This document shows, piece after piece, positions 7,882 to 16,679 of a DNA stretch of 64,000 nt; position 1 is the first letter of the stretch, and each line of letters opens with the position of its first letter. The notes below the pieces were generated by a model, which was given only the letters and a program-made list of their open reading frames with translations, searched no databases and was not told where the DNA came from. This DNA comes from JACKAQ01 sp020634975 [NCBI: Calditrichia bacterium] (GTDB taxonomy: Bacteria > Calditrichota > Calditrichia > RBG-13-44-9), in the NCBI GenBank assembly GCA_020634975.1, contig JACKAQ010000006.1, forward strand, positions 1-64,000, written 5' to 3'. The position numbers and the translations under genes are program-made.

Positions 7882-8331
7882 GTGGAACTGGAAAAAGAAA
7901 TTCAACAAAGCAAATTCAAGAATGAATATCAAAAATTAATTTTGAATGTTCTTTACACCAGTGGCTGGCTGAGTTCGTTACAGACACAATACTTCAGGCC
8001 GTATAAAATATCAGTCCAGCAATACAATATTTTGCGAATTTTGCGGGGTCAATATCCAAATCCGGCTACCGTTAACTTGTTAAAAGACAGAATGTTGGAT
8101 AAAATGTCCAACGCATCCCGGTTGGTAGAAAAGCTTCGGTTAAAAGGCTTAATCGAACGTCATCAATGCGAAAAAGATCGACGAGCGGTTGATGTTGTCA
8201 TCACCGATAAAGGTTTGAATTTGCTCAAAGAACTCGATAGCGTTGTCGAACGTTGGGATGAGCTCTTCAGCCATGTGACCATCGAAGAAGCGAAAGAAAC
8301 CAATCGGATTCTCGATAAAATGCGCGGATAA
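7882..8331 (+). CDS. MarR family transcriptional regulator
   Basis: A 149-residue winged-helix regulator. The order is a dimerisation helix (NEYQKLILNVLYTSGWLSSLQ), the helix-turn-helix region (SVQQYNILRILRGQ to LLKDRMLDKMSNASRLVEKL), the wing with the family signature CEKDRRAVDVVITDKGLNLL at about 95-114, and a C-terminal helix. It probably represses its own gene and the YceI gene downstream, since matching operator-like motifs flank the gene. The start is GTG 7882, preceded by GAGG. MarR next to YceI is a recurrent pairing in Bacteroidota-like genomes. The effector is unknown. Confidence 0.9.
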   Translation: MELEKEIQQSKFKNEYQKLILNVLYTSGWLSSLQTQYFRPYKISVQQYNILRILRGQYPNPATVNLLKDRMLDKMSNASRLVEKLRLKGLIERHQCEKDRRAVDVVITDKGLNLLKELDSVVERWDELFSHVTIEEAKETNRILDKMRG

Positions 8332-8349
8332 TTTTTTTACTCACTTGTG

Positions 8350-8380
8350 TGTATAGACAATAAATACTTAGACATTTAGT
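8350..8380. promoter_or_regulatory. Candidate MarR operators upstream of the YceI gene
   Basis: TGTATAGACA (8350-8359) is the exact reverse complement of the core of the site upstream of marR. TACTTAGACATTTAGT (8365-8380) is a second related copy, sharing TAGACAT-TA. Both lie between the marR stop and the YceI start, 120 bases upstream of the latter. Confidence 0.5.
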
Positions 8381-8498
8381 GTAACAATTAATTTCAGAAT
8401 TCATCAAACTTATGTTTAACGACATGCCGGAAAGCAAGAGCAGATTCGGCAAAAAATTTCGAAATGATTCAACAAACCATATAAAAGGAGACGTAACC

Positions 8499-9116
8499 AT
8501 GAAGCAGTTAATCGTTTTAGCAGCAGTACTCGCAGGTTTTATTTGGGGATCAGCATTTGCCCAAACTTATAAAGTTGATGCCGAAAAAAGCGCTTTGGCG
8601 TGGACCGGTGAAAAAATTACCGGAAAACATCACGGCACTATTGCCATCAAAGATGGTGAACTGGTTCAGGATGGCGCCAAATTTTCCGGCGTTTTCAACA
8701 TCGATATGAATTCGATTGTTAACGAAGATTTGGAAGGCGAATGGAATGACAAGCTCGTTGGTCACCTGAAATCGGACGACTTTTTCTCCGTTGCTAATCA
8801 CCCGGTTGCAACCCTGAAAGTGAACAAAGTTGCTCCGTACAATCCCAAAGAAGGTGAAACAACCACTCACGTTGTTACCGGTGATCTGACCATCAAAGGT
8901 ATCACCCACGAGATTTCATTTCCGGCAACCATCAGCTTTACAGATGAAGCGATGACAGCAAACGCGGCGTTTACCATCGACCGTACCAAATGGGATGTGC
9001 GCTTCCGCTCTGGCAGTTTTTTCGAAAATTTGGGTGACAAAATGATTTACGACGATATCAAATTCGATTTGACACTTGTCGCTGACAAATTGGCTGAAAT
9101 GAGCATGAATAAATAA
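8499..9116 (+). CDS. YceI family periplasmic lipid-binding-like protein
   Basis: A 205-residue exported protein. The signal peptide (MKQLIVLAAVLAGFIWGSAFAQ) is cleaved around residue 22. The mature lipocalin-like barrel has the family pattern: YKVDAEKSALAWTGEKITGKHHG, the FNIDMNSI strand, LKSDDFFSVANHPVATLKV, and GDLTIKGITHEISFPATI. YceI proteins bind isoprenoid or fatty-acyl compounds; the exact ligand here is unknown. AAGGAGA upstream of ATG 8499 fixes the start; the longer frame from 8412 lacks a ribosome site. A strong terminator follows. It is probably under control of the upstream MarR regulator. Confidence 0.9.
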   Translation: MKQLIVLAAVLAGFIWGSAFAQTYKVDAEKSALAWTGEKITGKHHGTIAIKDGELVQDGAKFSGVFNIDMNSIVNEDLEGEWNDKLVGHLKSDDFFSVANHPVATLKVNKVAPYNPKEGETTTHVVTGDLTIKGITHEISFPATISFTDEAMTANAAFTIDRTKWDVRFRSGSFFENLGDKMIYDDIKFDLTLVADKLAEMSMNK

Positions 9117-9153
9117 GTTGTAAAGTCTTTCATTTTGGGTTGAGAGATTATTC

Positions 9154-9187
9154 GTTTGGGCAATCCCTGGAGGTTGCCCAAACTTTT
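9154..9187 (+). terminator. Terminator of the YceI gene
   Basis: A 10-bp perfect stem, GTTTGGGCAA (9154-9163) with TTGCCCAAAC (9174-9183), is followed by TTTT. It is located 37 bases past the stop codon. Confidence 0.85.
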
Positions 9188-9266
9188 AAAATAGCAGTAC
9201 TGTAGCAATATCGGTTCACCAAAACATTCCACACACATAACTGAAATAAAATAAAGGAGGTTATCC

Positions 9267-9617
9267 ATGGATATCAAATCAATGGTAACAGAACTTAATG
9301 AAATGGTTTTGCAAGGCAAAGCTATGGAAGCATTTGAAAAATTTTATGCTGATGACGTAGTAATGCAGGAAAATAACAATCCCCCGACCGTTGGAAAAGA
9401 TGCCAATCGCAAACGTGAAGAAGACTTTTTTGGCAGTATCACCGAATTTCGCGGGGCGAATGTAGTTGATGTCGCGGTGAACGAAGATACTGCATTCATT
9501 AAATGGCATTTCGATTACACTCACAAAGACTGGGGTGTGCGAAAATACGACCAGATTGCCGTCCAAAAATGGAAAAATGGCAAAATTGTGAACGAAACGT
9601 TCTATTACGGTGCCTGA
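9267..9617 (+). CDS. SnoaL/NTF2-like fold protein
   Basis: A 116-residue single-domain alpha+beta-cone protein. The N-terminal helix (MVTELNEMVLQGKAMEAFEKFYADDVVMQEN) and the later strands with TAFIKWHFDYTHKD and KNGKIVNETFYYG are typical of the SnoaL-like polyketide-cyclase/ketosteroid-isomerase group. Members may be enzymes or binding proteins, and no catalytic signature can be assigned. It has the best ribosome site in the window, AAAGGAGG seven bases before the ATG, suggesting high expression. A terminator follows immediately, so it is monocistronic. Confidence 0.8.
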   Translation: MDIKSMVTELNEMVLQGKAMEAFEKFYADDVVMQENNNPPTVGKDANRKREEDFFGSITEFRGANVVDVAVNEDTAFIKWHFDYTHKDWGVRKYDQIAVQKWKNGKIVNETFYYGA

Positions 9618-9630
9618 TTGATTTCCGAAA

Positions 9631-9660
9631 AAAAAGGCGGTATCTTTTTACCGCCTTTTT
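9631..9660 (+). terminator. Bidirectional-looking terminator after NTF2-like gene
   Basis: The stem AAAAAGGCGGTA (9631-9642) with TACCGCCTTTTT (9649-9660) has a 6-base loop. T-rich on the plus strand side and A-rich before, so it can work in both directions; only the plus-strand gene ends here. Confidence 0.88.
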
Positions 9661-9702
9661 TATTGGGTTAATTTGTATTCATTATTTAATGGAGATTTGG
9701 CT

Positions 9703-10779
9703 ATAGACACCATAACTCAAATTGCGTTAGGCGCGGCTGTCGGCGAAGCCGTTTTGGGCAAAAAAGTTGGCAATAAAGCCATGCTGTGGGGTGCCGTTGG
9801 CGGCACTATTCCCGATCTGGATGTGTTGGCAAACCCGTTTATTTCGGGTGTTGCACAGTTGGGTTTTCACCGGGGATTTTCCCATTCATTTGTATTCGCG
9901 ATACTGTTTGCGCCAGTGTTCGGTTGGCTCATTTATAAATATTATCGCGGTGCCGGTGCTCGCTGGCGTGATTGGAGTTGGCTGGCATTCTGGAGCATTG
10001 TAACGCATCCGATTCTCGATTGGTTTACGATGTACGGCACGCAATTGCTCCAGCCATTCAGCGATTATCCGGCGGCAATCGGCTCCATTTTTATCATCGA
10101 TCCGGTGTACACCATACCATTGATTATCGCAGCATTCTGGATTCGGCGCTTGCCAAATGACGCAAAATTGCGACGAAAAATAAATATCGCATCTCTCGCA
10201 TTTACAACAGGTTATCTGCTGTTGGGAGTTGCCATTAAGTTTCATGTGGAGGCAACATTTGCCGATTCGCTGAAAGCGCAAAATATTAAATATGAACGCA
10301 TTTTTAGCAACCCGACACCATTCAATATCATTTTGTGGATGGCCATTGCGGATGACGGGAATGGCCAGTGGGTCGGTTTGTACTCGCTGCTGGATGATGA
10401 CGACAACATCCGTTTTCAATATGTGCCGAAAAATGAGGCGCAAATTTCAGCCGCAATAGATCAGCCTGCGCTCCAAAAATTACTCTGGTTTTCGCGGGGA
10501 TTTTACACGATAACCCAAAGCGATAACACATTGTATTTTAACGATATACGGTTTGGCAGATCAGATATGTGGCTGGATGATAAAGGCAGCTATATTTTCA
10601 GCTTCCGGCTGATTGAAGATTCGCAACCACCGGCAATGTACCGGGATATCGAACGGCAGACGCCCGGATTTGATGCTCGCGCTGAAAATTTCGCGCGGCT
10701 ATTTAAACGCATTTCGGGCGATAAATCCGTGGAACAATCCAGCGCCGGGAAAATGTCGAGCAACACCAAAAATGATTAA
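9703..10779 (+). CDS. YdjM-like membrane-bound metal-dependent hydrolase
   Basis: About 358 residues of the DUF457/YdjM family of predicted integral-membrane metal-dependent hydrolases. Motifs are the N-terminal DTITQIALGAAVGEAVLG, GTIPDLDVL, the HRGFSHS histidine motif (about residues 55-61), and THPILDWF (about 97-104). Four to five hydrophobic segments lie in the first 190 residues, then a soluble C-terminal domain of about 160. Family members start M-D-[ST]-x-T-Q, which places the first codon on ATA 9703, eight bases after GGAG (9691-9694). In-frame TTG at 9697 or 9673 are the conventional alternatives. It converges with the VWA gene with one base between the two stops. Confidence 0.78.
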   Translation: MDTITQIALGAAVGEAVLGKKVGNKAMLWGAVGGTIPDLDVLANPFISGVAQLGFHRGFSHSFVFAILFAPVFGWLIYKYYRGAGARWRDWSWLAFWSIVTHPILDWFTMYGTQLLQPFSDYPAAIGSIFIIDPVYTIPLIIAAFWIRRLPNDAKLRRKINIASLAFTTGYLLLGVAIKFHVEATFADSLKAQNIKYERIFSNPTPFNIILWMAIADDGNGQWVGLYSLLDDDDNIRFQYVPKNEAQISAAIDQPALQKLLWFSRGFYTITQSDNTLYFNDIRFGRSDMWLDDKGSYIFSFRLIEDSQPPAMYRDIERQTPGFDARAENFARLFKRISGDKSVEQSSAGKMSSNTKND

Positions 10780-10780
10780 A

Positions 10781-12883
10781 TTAGGCTGCCGATTCCTCAA
10801 CCAACGATTTCGAGCCGGTTCTGGCGACAACCATTTCCACCAGCAACAGCACAAATGCAGCGATCAACAAATATCGCCACAATTCCTGCCCGAAACGGCT
10901 GCTCTGCACTTGATCGGCGATCGGGGTGTCACTCGCCAGCAAACGACTGCCGGGGAACAGCGCCGGCAATTCATCGCTAAAATAGCGGGCATCGGATTCC
11001 GCCGGCCACGGATTGACGGACAGCGCAGCGATTTGCCGGTCGTTGTGTTGCAGCCGGTAATTGCCGGGCAGCGCAGTTTCGGCAAATTCGATGAGCACAT
11101 TGGAGCCGCGAAATTCGGGTGTCAGCCGCACATCGGTTTCCTGCGACAGCGACATCCGGAATTCATACGGCGCTTCGAGGTTGGAAAACTGGCTCTGGTA
11201 AATTTCACCGGTGCGGATTTCCTGCCGGTCACTGATTTTACGCGTGCCCGCAAAATACACCAATCGATACAGCAGCGGCACCACAAATCCTTTGGTGGGC
11301 AACTGATTCCATTGCGGCTGCATCGGGCTGCTGATAAAATAAATCACCCCTTTATTGAGATTGCTTTCCAGCAACAGTGGCGACCGGTCGCTGAGTTGCA
11401 GTAAATCCTGCGATTGCTGCGATGCATTCACCCGGAAATTCGCATACACTTCGATTGGGTTGAGCTGCCCGGGTTTTTCCTCGAACAATCCCTCAAAAAC
11501 CGGGTGATTCCAGCGAAAATTATCGATTGTCAAAAATTGTTCGACACTGCCGGGCGAACCCTGCAATTCGCCGAGTTTACCGAGCGAAAACTGCTCCAGC
11601 AAACGGTTGTATTGCGGCGGAACGATGCGGTCACCGGGCAACACAATTGCACCGCCACCCTGCTCGACAAACGATTTCAACCGGGAAACCAACGTTTCCG
11701 GCAACTGGTCGAGCCCTTCTAAAATGATCACATCATATTCCAGAAAATTGCGGCTGCTCCAGTTTGCGGCAAGTTCCCGCTGATAACCGAAAACACCGCG
11801 ATCGATTGCCGGGTTGAGAATCAGCGGCAGAAAACTACGAAAATCACCGCTCGGCGTGATGTGCAGCAGTTGCACCCTTTTTGGAACGTAAAAATTGAAA
11901 TAGCGCCGGTTATCCTCTTGCAAAGCATCGCTTTCGGTTTCGATGAAACCGTTCACAAATCCGTTTTCCGCCAAAGTCAGTTGAAATTGAACTTCTTTCA
12001 ATTCGTTGGGCGCGATGCTCACTTGCTGCTGCGCAACGCGATTGTTGTTCAAACTGACCGATGCCAAAGTGTTCAAATGATTTTCCGGATGATGATTCCG
12101 GAAATACGCTTTGATGCGCAGCGGCTGGTTAATTTCCACCAACCGGTTGACAACCGTAACGCTGTCGATGGAAATATTTTCTGCATTGGGGTGGGGGATA
12201 TTCAATAAAAATGGCTGGATTTCGGCATTCTCCGGTTGCCCGAACAGCTCCGTCAGGTTGCGGGCATCGATGCCGCTTTGCTGAAAATCGCTGATCACAT
12301 ACAGCTCTTTTGTGGCGAAAACAGATTGATCGAGCAGCGAAATTGCCTGTGAAATGGCGCTGTTCAAATCGGTTTTCAGATAATTGGGTTGCAATTTCTG
12401 GATCGAACGCTCCCAAACGCCGCTCTCGAACGGCTCCTGTTTGATCAGCGTTGCGGCTGGTGCGGTTGATTGGATCACCGTGATCCGGTCACCGGCCCGG
12501 AAAGCATCCTGCAAGCTGTTGAACCGGGTGCGAAGCTCGTCCAGCAATGTGCCGCTCAACCGTGCTTCGCTGAGACTCATGCTGTTATCCAGCACAATTA
12601 CCGCCTCGATATTGCTGCGCTCGCTGAGCAATCCGCCGCTGCCGCTTTGCAACGTGGGGCGGGCAAACGCCAGCACCAGCAACAAAATAATTGCCGTGCG
12701 AATGAGCAACAACAGCAACTGCCGGATGCGCAAATTGCGCATTTGCTTTTTTTCCATTTGTTTTAAAAACTGGATGGTGCTGAACGGGATCCGTTTGATT
12801 TTCCGGCGATTCAACAGATGGATCAGCAACGGAATGGCTGCGGCTGCCAGCGCATACAAAATCAGGGGATTTAAAAAACTCAG
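10781..12883 (-). CDS. BatA-domain and von Willebrand factor A domain membrane protein
   Basis: A 700-residue protein. The N-terminal BatA (aerotolerance regulator) segment has two membrane helices around LNRRKIKRIPFSTIQFL and a basic linker. A VWA domain follows at about 85-260 with an intact metal site (DNSMS, the TD pair, SDFQQ). Then come a beta-rich domain, a glutamine-amidotransferase-like fold (about 330-470) and a C-terminal membrane helix. Homologues begin MSFLNPL; here that position is CTG at 12883, six bases after AAAGGAG. The TTG at 12859 has no ribosome site. Unlike typical Bat operons, no MoxR or DUF58 gene is adjacent. It is probably a membrane scaffold for an unknown complex. 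Confidence 0.85.
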   Translation of the reverse strand: MSFLNPLILYALAAAAIPLLIHLLNRRKIKRIPFSTIQFLKQMEKKQMRNLRIRQLLLLLIRTAIILLLVLAFARPTLQSGSGGLLSERSNIEAVIVLDNSMSLSEARLSGTLLDELRTRFNSLQDAFRAGDRITVIQSTAPAATLIKQEPFESGVWERSIQKLQPNYLKTDLNSAISQAISLLDQSVFATKELYVISDFQQSGIDARNLTELFGQPENAEIQPFLLNIPHPNAENISIDSVTVVNRLVEINQPLRIKAYFRNHHPENHLNTLASVSLNNNRVAQQQVSIAPNELKEVQFQLTLAENGFVNGFIETESDALQEDNRRYFNFYVPKRVQLLHITPSGDFRSFLPLILNPAIDRGVFGYQRELAANWSSRNFLEYDVIILEGLDQLPETLVSRLKSFVEQGGGAIVLPGDRIVPPQYNRLLEQFSLGKLGELQGSPGSVEQFLTIDNFRWNHPVFEGLFEEKPGQLNPIEVYANFRVNASQQSQDLLQLSDRSPLLLESNLNKGVIYFISSPMQPQWNQLPTKGFVVPLLYRLVYFAGTRKISDRQEIRTGEIYQSQFSNLEAPYEFRMSLSQETDVRLTPEFRGSNVLIEFAETALPGNYRLQHNDRQIAALSVNPWPAESDARYFSDELPALFPGSRLLASDTPIADQVQSSRFGQELWRYLLIAAFVLLLVEMVVARTGSKSLVEESAA

Positions 12884-13105
12884 GCGATACTCCTTTGCAG
12901 TTGTGCGTTTCCGGCGGAAAATATACGAAAATCGAACCGGCTTCGCATCCTTTTTCCAACGGAATAACCTATTGTTTTGTTATCCTTTACGATCGAGCCC
13001 AAACGGAAGTTCACGGATAATTGCCAATTGGTTTTTTTTCGTGAATCTGACGGTTTTTTTGGTTATAATTATTTTTCGTTAGTGGCAAAAAACAGGAGAA
13101 TTGTT

Positions 13106-15559
13106 GTGAAAATAGGGATCAGAAACGGATTTGGAATGTCGATTGCGCTGTTGGCAGCAGCGTTTTTTTTCGTAAATGCGAACGCACAACCCTCTTTGGA
13201 AATTTACCGGAAAGTGGCGATTTCAATCAATAATAGCGCGGATTTTTCGGTGCTTTCCGGCGACGGATTGATTTTTGACCACATTCACTCGAAACGCAAC
13301 ATATCGGGCGGTTGGGAAATTGAAGCGATACTCAATCCGCAGGAATTTGAAATTCTGCAAAACAGCGGATTGAATTACACGGTTTTGGTCGGCGATATGG
13401 CCGCGGAAATTCGCAATCGCGAGCCGCTCAGCGCGGCGGAAAAACAGCGCATCCGTTCGGAAAGCGGCATTCAGGGATTCGGTTTCGGCAGCATGGGCGG
13501 ATTTTACACATACGCGGAAGTTGTCGCGGAGCTCGATTCCATGCGGTTGAATTATCCCAATTTGGTTGGTGAAAAATTTTCCATCGGACAAACAATTGAA
13601 GGGCGCGATATCTGGGCAATCAAAATTTCCGATAATCCAGATATCGACGAAGCAGAGCCGGAAGTTTTATACGACGCACTGCACCACGCCCGCGAACCGC
13701 AGGGCATGATGACGCTTTTCTATTTTATGTATCACTTGCTCGAAAATTACGATGTCAATCCGGAAATTGGCTATTTGGTGAATAACCGCGAACTGTTTTT
13801 TATCCCGGTGATGAACCCGGATGGCTATGTGTACAACCAAACCACGAATCCCAACGGTGGTGGATTTTGGCGAAAAAATCGCCGGAACAACGGCAGCAGT
13901 TTTGGCGTCGATTTGAATCGGAATTACGGCTACGAATGGGGATACGATAACGATGGCTCCAGCCCAAATCCCGGCAGCGACAGCTATCGCGGCACCGCGC
14001 CGTTTTCCGAACCGGAAACGCAGGCATATCGCGATTTTGTGCTCTCGCGGGATATCCGGCTCGATTTATCGTATCACACGTACAGCAACGTGCTGATTTA
14101 TCCCTTTGGCTACAAAGAGCGTTTTCTCACCCCGGATTCGCTGTTATTTATCGAATACGGCAAAGAAATGACCCGGGTAAATAACTATTCCTTCGGCACC
14201 GTTTTTGAAACACTCGGTTATGTGGCAAACGGCGGCACGTTCGATTGGCTGTACGGCGAGCAAGCCTTGAAGGGTAAAATGATCAGTTTTAGCCCGGAAG
14301 TGGGCAGCAGTCTGGATGGCTTTTGGCCAAGCCAATCGCGGATTTATCCGTTGGCGATCGAAAATTTGTCTGCAAATATGTTTTTGGCGTGGATGGGCGG
14401 CAGTTTTGTGATGCCCAAAAATGCGACTGTCAGCGAAGTGGAATCCGGCGATGGCTTTTTTGAACGCGGCGAGGAAATCGCGATTGTCATCGGATTGCAG
14501 AACGCCGGATTAGACAGCAGCGCCGAGATCAGTTATCAAATTGAACCGGCAGACGAATTTTTGCAGATAATTTCCGGTGGCAGCGGTTCCGTAACCGGAT
14601 TAGGTGCCCGTTCTGTGGCTGCATCGGACACGGTTTTTGCCCAAATTAATCCCGAAACGCCGCCGGGTTACACGCCGCAACTGGCTGTTTCGATCACGGA
14701 AAACGGATTGACGCGAACGGATACGCTGCGAAATATGTTCAACGTCGGTGTGCCGATTGCCCTGTTCAGCAACAGCGCGGAAGATGGCTTGCTCGGCTGG
14801 AATCCCGGCAACTGGGGATTGACCGGCAACACTTACGTTAGCCCGCTGAACAGCTTTACAGATAGCCCCTCCGGATCATATCCTTCGAATGTAAATAATG
14901 CGTTTACGTTACAGTTTCCCATCAATTTGTCCGGTGTAACTTCAGCATTTTTAGAATATTACACAAAATGGGATATCGAACCCGGATACGATTTTGCACA
15001 AGTCAAAATTTCCACAAACGGCACCAGTTGGCAGCCGCTCAGCGCACCGAATATGGTCCCCGGCAGCGGTGATGGCGTTCAGACTACCGGTGAACCGGGC
15101 TATCATTCTGTTCAAAGTCAGTGGATAAAAGAGTCGATCGACATCAGTGATTATGCCGGCGAAAGCTCCGTTTATTTGCGATTTGTGATCGAAAGCGACG
15201 GTTTTGTGGAAGGCGACGGCTGGTATCTCGATGATATTCAGGTGCTCAGCTACACCACGACTGTCGGCGTTGAGCAAGTTGATGAAACAGCGCCAAACGC
15301 ATTTTCGCTGGATGCCAATTATCCAAATCCGTTCAACCCGGAAACCGCGATTCAGTACGCTGTGGCAACGCCATCGCAGGTGAAGCTAACGGTATACAAC
15401 ATGCTCGGCGAGCGAGTTGCGACATTGCTGGACGAACGCCAATCGTCGGGAACATACGTTGTGAATTGGAATGCCGGACAGTTTGCCAGCGGTGTGTATC
15501 TGGTTCGCATGCAGGCGGGTGCGTTCGCCAAATCGATCAAAATTGTGTTGAATAAATAA
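13106..15559 (+). CDS. Secreted M14 zinc carboxypeptidase with type IX sorting domain
   Basis: An 817-residue secreted peptidase. It has a signal peptide of about 28 residues, then a propeptide-like region. The M14 domain (about residues 130-430) has zinc ligands His194 and Glu197 (HHARE), the substrate-binding segment VDLNRNYGYEWG, His324 (SYHTYS) and catalytic Glu398 (SPEVGS). Next are a beta-sandwich region, a MAM-like jelly roll, and a C-terminal sorting domain beginning NYPNPFNPETAIQY and ending in a K-rich strand. The enzyme should remove C-terminal residues from peptides outside the cell. The start is GTG 13106 after AGGAGA; the longer frame from 12977 would bury the signal peptide. 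A palindromic terminator follows. Confidence 0.92.
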   Translation: MKIGIRNGFGMSIALLAAAFFFVNANAQPSLEIYRKVAISINNSADFSVLSGDGLIFDHIHSKRNISGGWEIEAILNPQEFEILQNSGLNYTVLVGDMAAEIRNREPLSAAEKQRIRSESGIQGFGFGSMGGFYTYAEVVAELDSMRLNYPNLVGEKFSIGQTIEGRDIWAIKISDNPDIDEAEPEVLYDALHHAREPQGMMTLFYFMYHLLENYDVNPEIGYLVNNRELFFIPVMNPDGYVYNQTTNPNGGGFWRKNRRNNGSSFGVDLNRNYGYEWGYDNDGSSPNPGSDSYRGTAPFSEPETQAYRDFVLSRDIRLDLSYHTYSNVLIYPFGYKERFLTPDSLLFIEYGKEMTRVNNYSFGTVFETLGYVANGGTFDWLYGEQALKGKMISFSPEVGSSLDGFWPSQSRIYPLAIENLSANMFLAWMGGSFVMPKNATVSEVESGDGFFERGEEIAIVIGLQNAGLDSSAEISYQIEPADEFLQIISGGSGSVTGLGARSVAASDTVFAQINPETPPGYTPQLAVSITENGLTRTDTLRNMFNVGVPIALFSNSAEDGLLGWNPGNWGLTGNTYVSPLNSFTDSPSGSYPSNVNNAFTLQFPINLSGVTSAFLEYYTKWDIEPGYDFAQVKISTNGTSWQPLSAPNMVPGSGDGVQTTGEPGYHSVQSQWIKESIDISDYAGESSVYLRFVIESDGFVEGDGWYLDDIQVLSYTTTVGVEQVDETAPNAFSLDANYPNPFNPETAIQYAVATPSQVKLTVYNMLGERVATLLDERQSSGTYVVNWNAGQFASGVYLVRMQAGAFAKSIKIVLNK

Positions 15560-15608
15560 AGTATTTTAGCCACGGAGCCAGAGCAAAAAAATCAACCAAA
15601 TTACACCT

Positions 15609-15640
15609 CGTTCCAGGCTCCAGCCTGGAACGCCTTTTTT
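15609..15640 (+). terminator. Terminator formed by a REP-like palindrome
   Basis: CGTTCCAGGCT (15609-15619) and AGCCTGGAACG (15622-15632) are a perfect 11-bp inverted repeat, then CC and six T. It closes the carboxypeptidase gene. The hairpin belongs to the same repeat family as 4288-4313, sharing CTCGTTCCA and TGGAACGCC, so an interspersed repeat doubles as a terminator. Confidence 0.8.
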
Positions 15641-15721
15641 AATAAAATGTGATTTTGTGGCAAAAAATCAACAATTAGTAAACATAAAATTGTTACCCCA
15701 AACAGGACTTCCCGGCGCGAA

Positions 15722-16630
15722 TTGATCATTCTCAACACCCTTTTTCCGGTTTTTGCAGTGATTGGATTGGGCGTTTTGCTGAAACGCTACCAACTGACAT
15801 CGGAAGCATTTCTGAAAACGGCTGACCGGCTGGTTTATTTTATTTTTTATCCGGCGCTGTTGTTTTGGAAAATTGGTGGTGCAACGGAAGTGGTTAACCC
15901 GGCGCTGTCAATTGCGGCGCTGATTACGGTGTTGGTGATGTTTGCCATCAGCGCAATCGCTATCAAAATATTCGGGATAACTGCGTTTCAGGCGGGTTCG
16001 TTTTCGCAAAGCTGCTACCGGTTCAATTCGTATGTGGGAATGGCGGTGGTTTTCAACGCCATCGGCGAAAGCGGCATGCGCGAACTCGGCATTTTGATTG
16101 GTGTAGTGATTCCGGTGGTCAACGTTTTTGCGGTTGCCACGCTCATTTGGTTTAATGGGCAATCGATCAGTCACGCCAAACGGCTGCAATTTACCATTCA
16201 GGCGGTCATCACCAACCCGTTGATTCTCAGCTGTATTGCCGGTTTTGGCTATTCGCGAATGGCGAACGGTTTTCCGGAATTTCTGGATAACACGCTGCAA
16301 ATGATGGCGACAATTTCCCTGCCGCTTGCGCTGATTTCCATCGGCGGTGCACTGTCTTTCGATAGCATTCGCCAATACACGCGCATTTCCGCAGTCGCAA
16401 CGGTGATCAAATTATTGATTTTTCCGGTGATCGGTTTTTACGCGTTGCAGTGGTTTCACATCACCGGCGAGGCATTCAAAGTCGGGATGATTTTTTTCGC
16501 ACTGCCCACATCAACGGCTATTTATGTGCTGTCCTCGCAGCTCAACAGCGATACGCAACTGGCTTCCGCCGCAATTGTGCTATCGACAATTATTTCCTTT
16601 TTTTCCCTCTCGATTGTTTTGCTAATGTGA
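15722..16630 (+). CDS. AEC family transporter (auxin efflux carrier-like permease)
   Basis: A 302-residue inner-membrane transporter with about ten hydrophobic helices arranged as two five-helix halves. Recognisable segments are ILNTLFPVFAVIGLGVLLKR at the N-terminus, CYRFNSYVGMAV, NPLILSCIAGFGYSRM, and LPLALISIGGALSF in the second half. AEC members export or exchange organic acids such as malate; the substrate is not predictable here. The apparent start is TTG 15722 with only a weak upstream ribosome site, and no in-frame ATG precedes it. It ends 49 bases before the amidase start on the same strand, so the two may share a transcript. Confidence 0.85.
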   Translation: MIILNTLFPVFAVIGLGVLLKRYQLTSEAFLKTADRLVYFIFYPALLFWKIGGATEVVNPALSIAALITVLVMFAISAIAIKIFGITAFQAGSFSQSCYRFNSYVGMAVVFNAIGESGMRELGILIGVVIPVVNVFAVATLIWFNGQSISHAKRLQFTIQAVITNPLILSCIAGFGYSRMANGFPEFLDNTLQMMATISLPLALISIGGALSFDSIRQYTRISAVATVIKLLIFPVIGFYALQWFHITGEAFKVGMIFFALPTSTAIYVLSSQLNSDTQLASAAIVLSTIISFFSLSIVLLM

Positions 16631-16679
16631 TGCGCATCCCGTAATTTCTCATGAAATCAAATACGAAACGGAGATCAAA

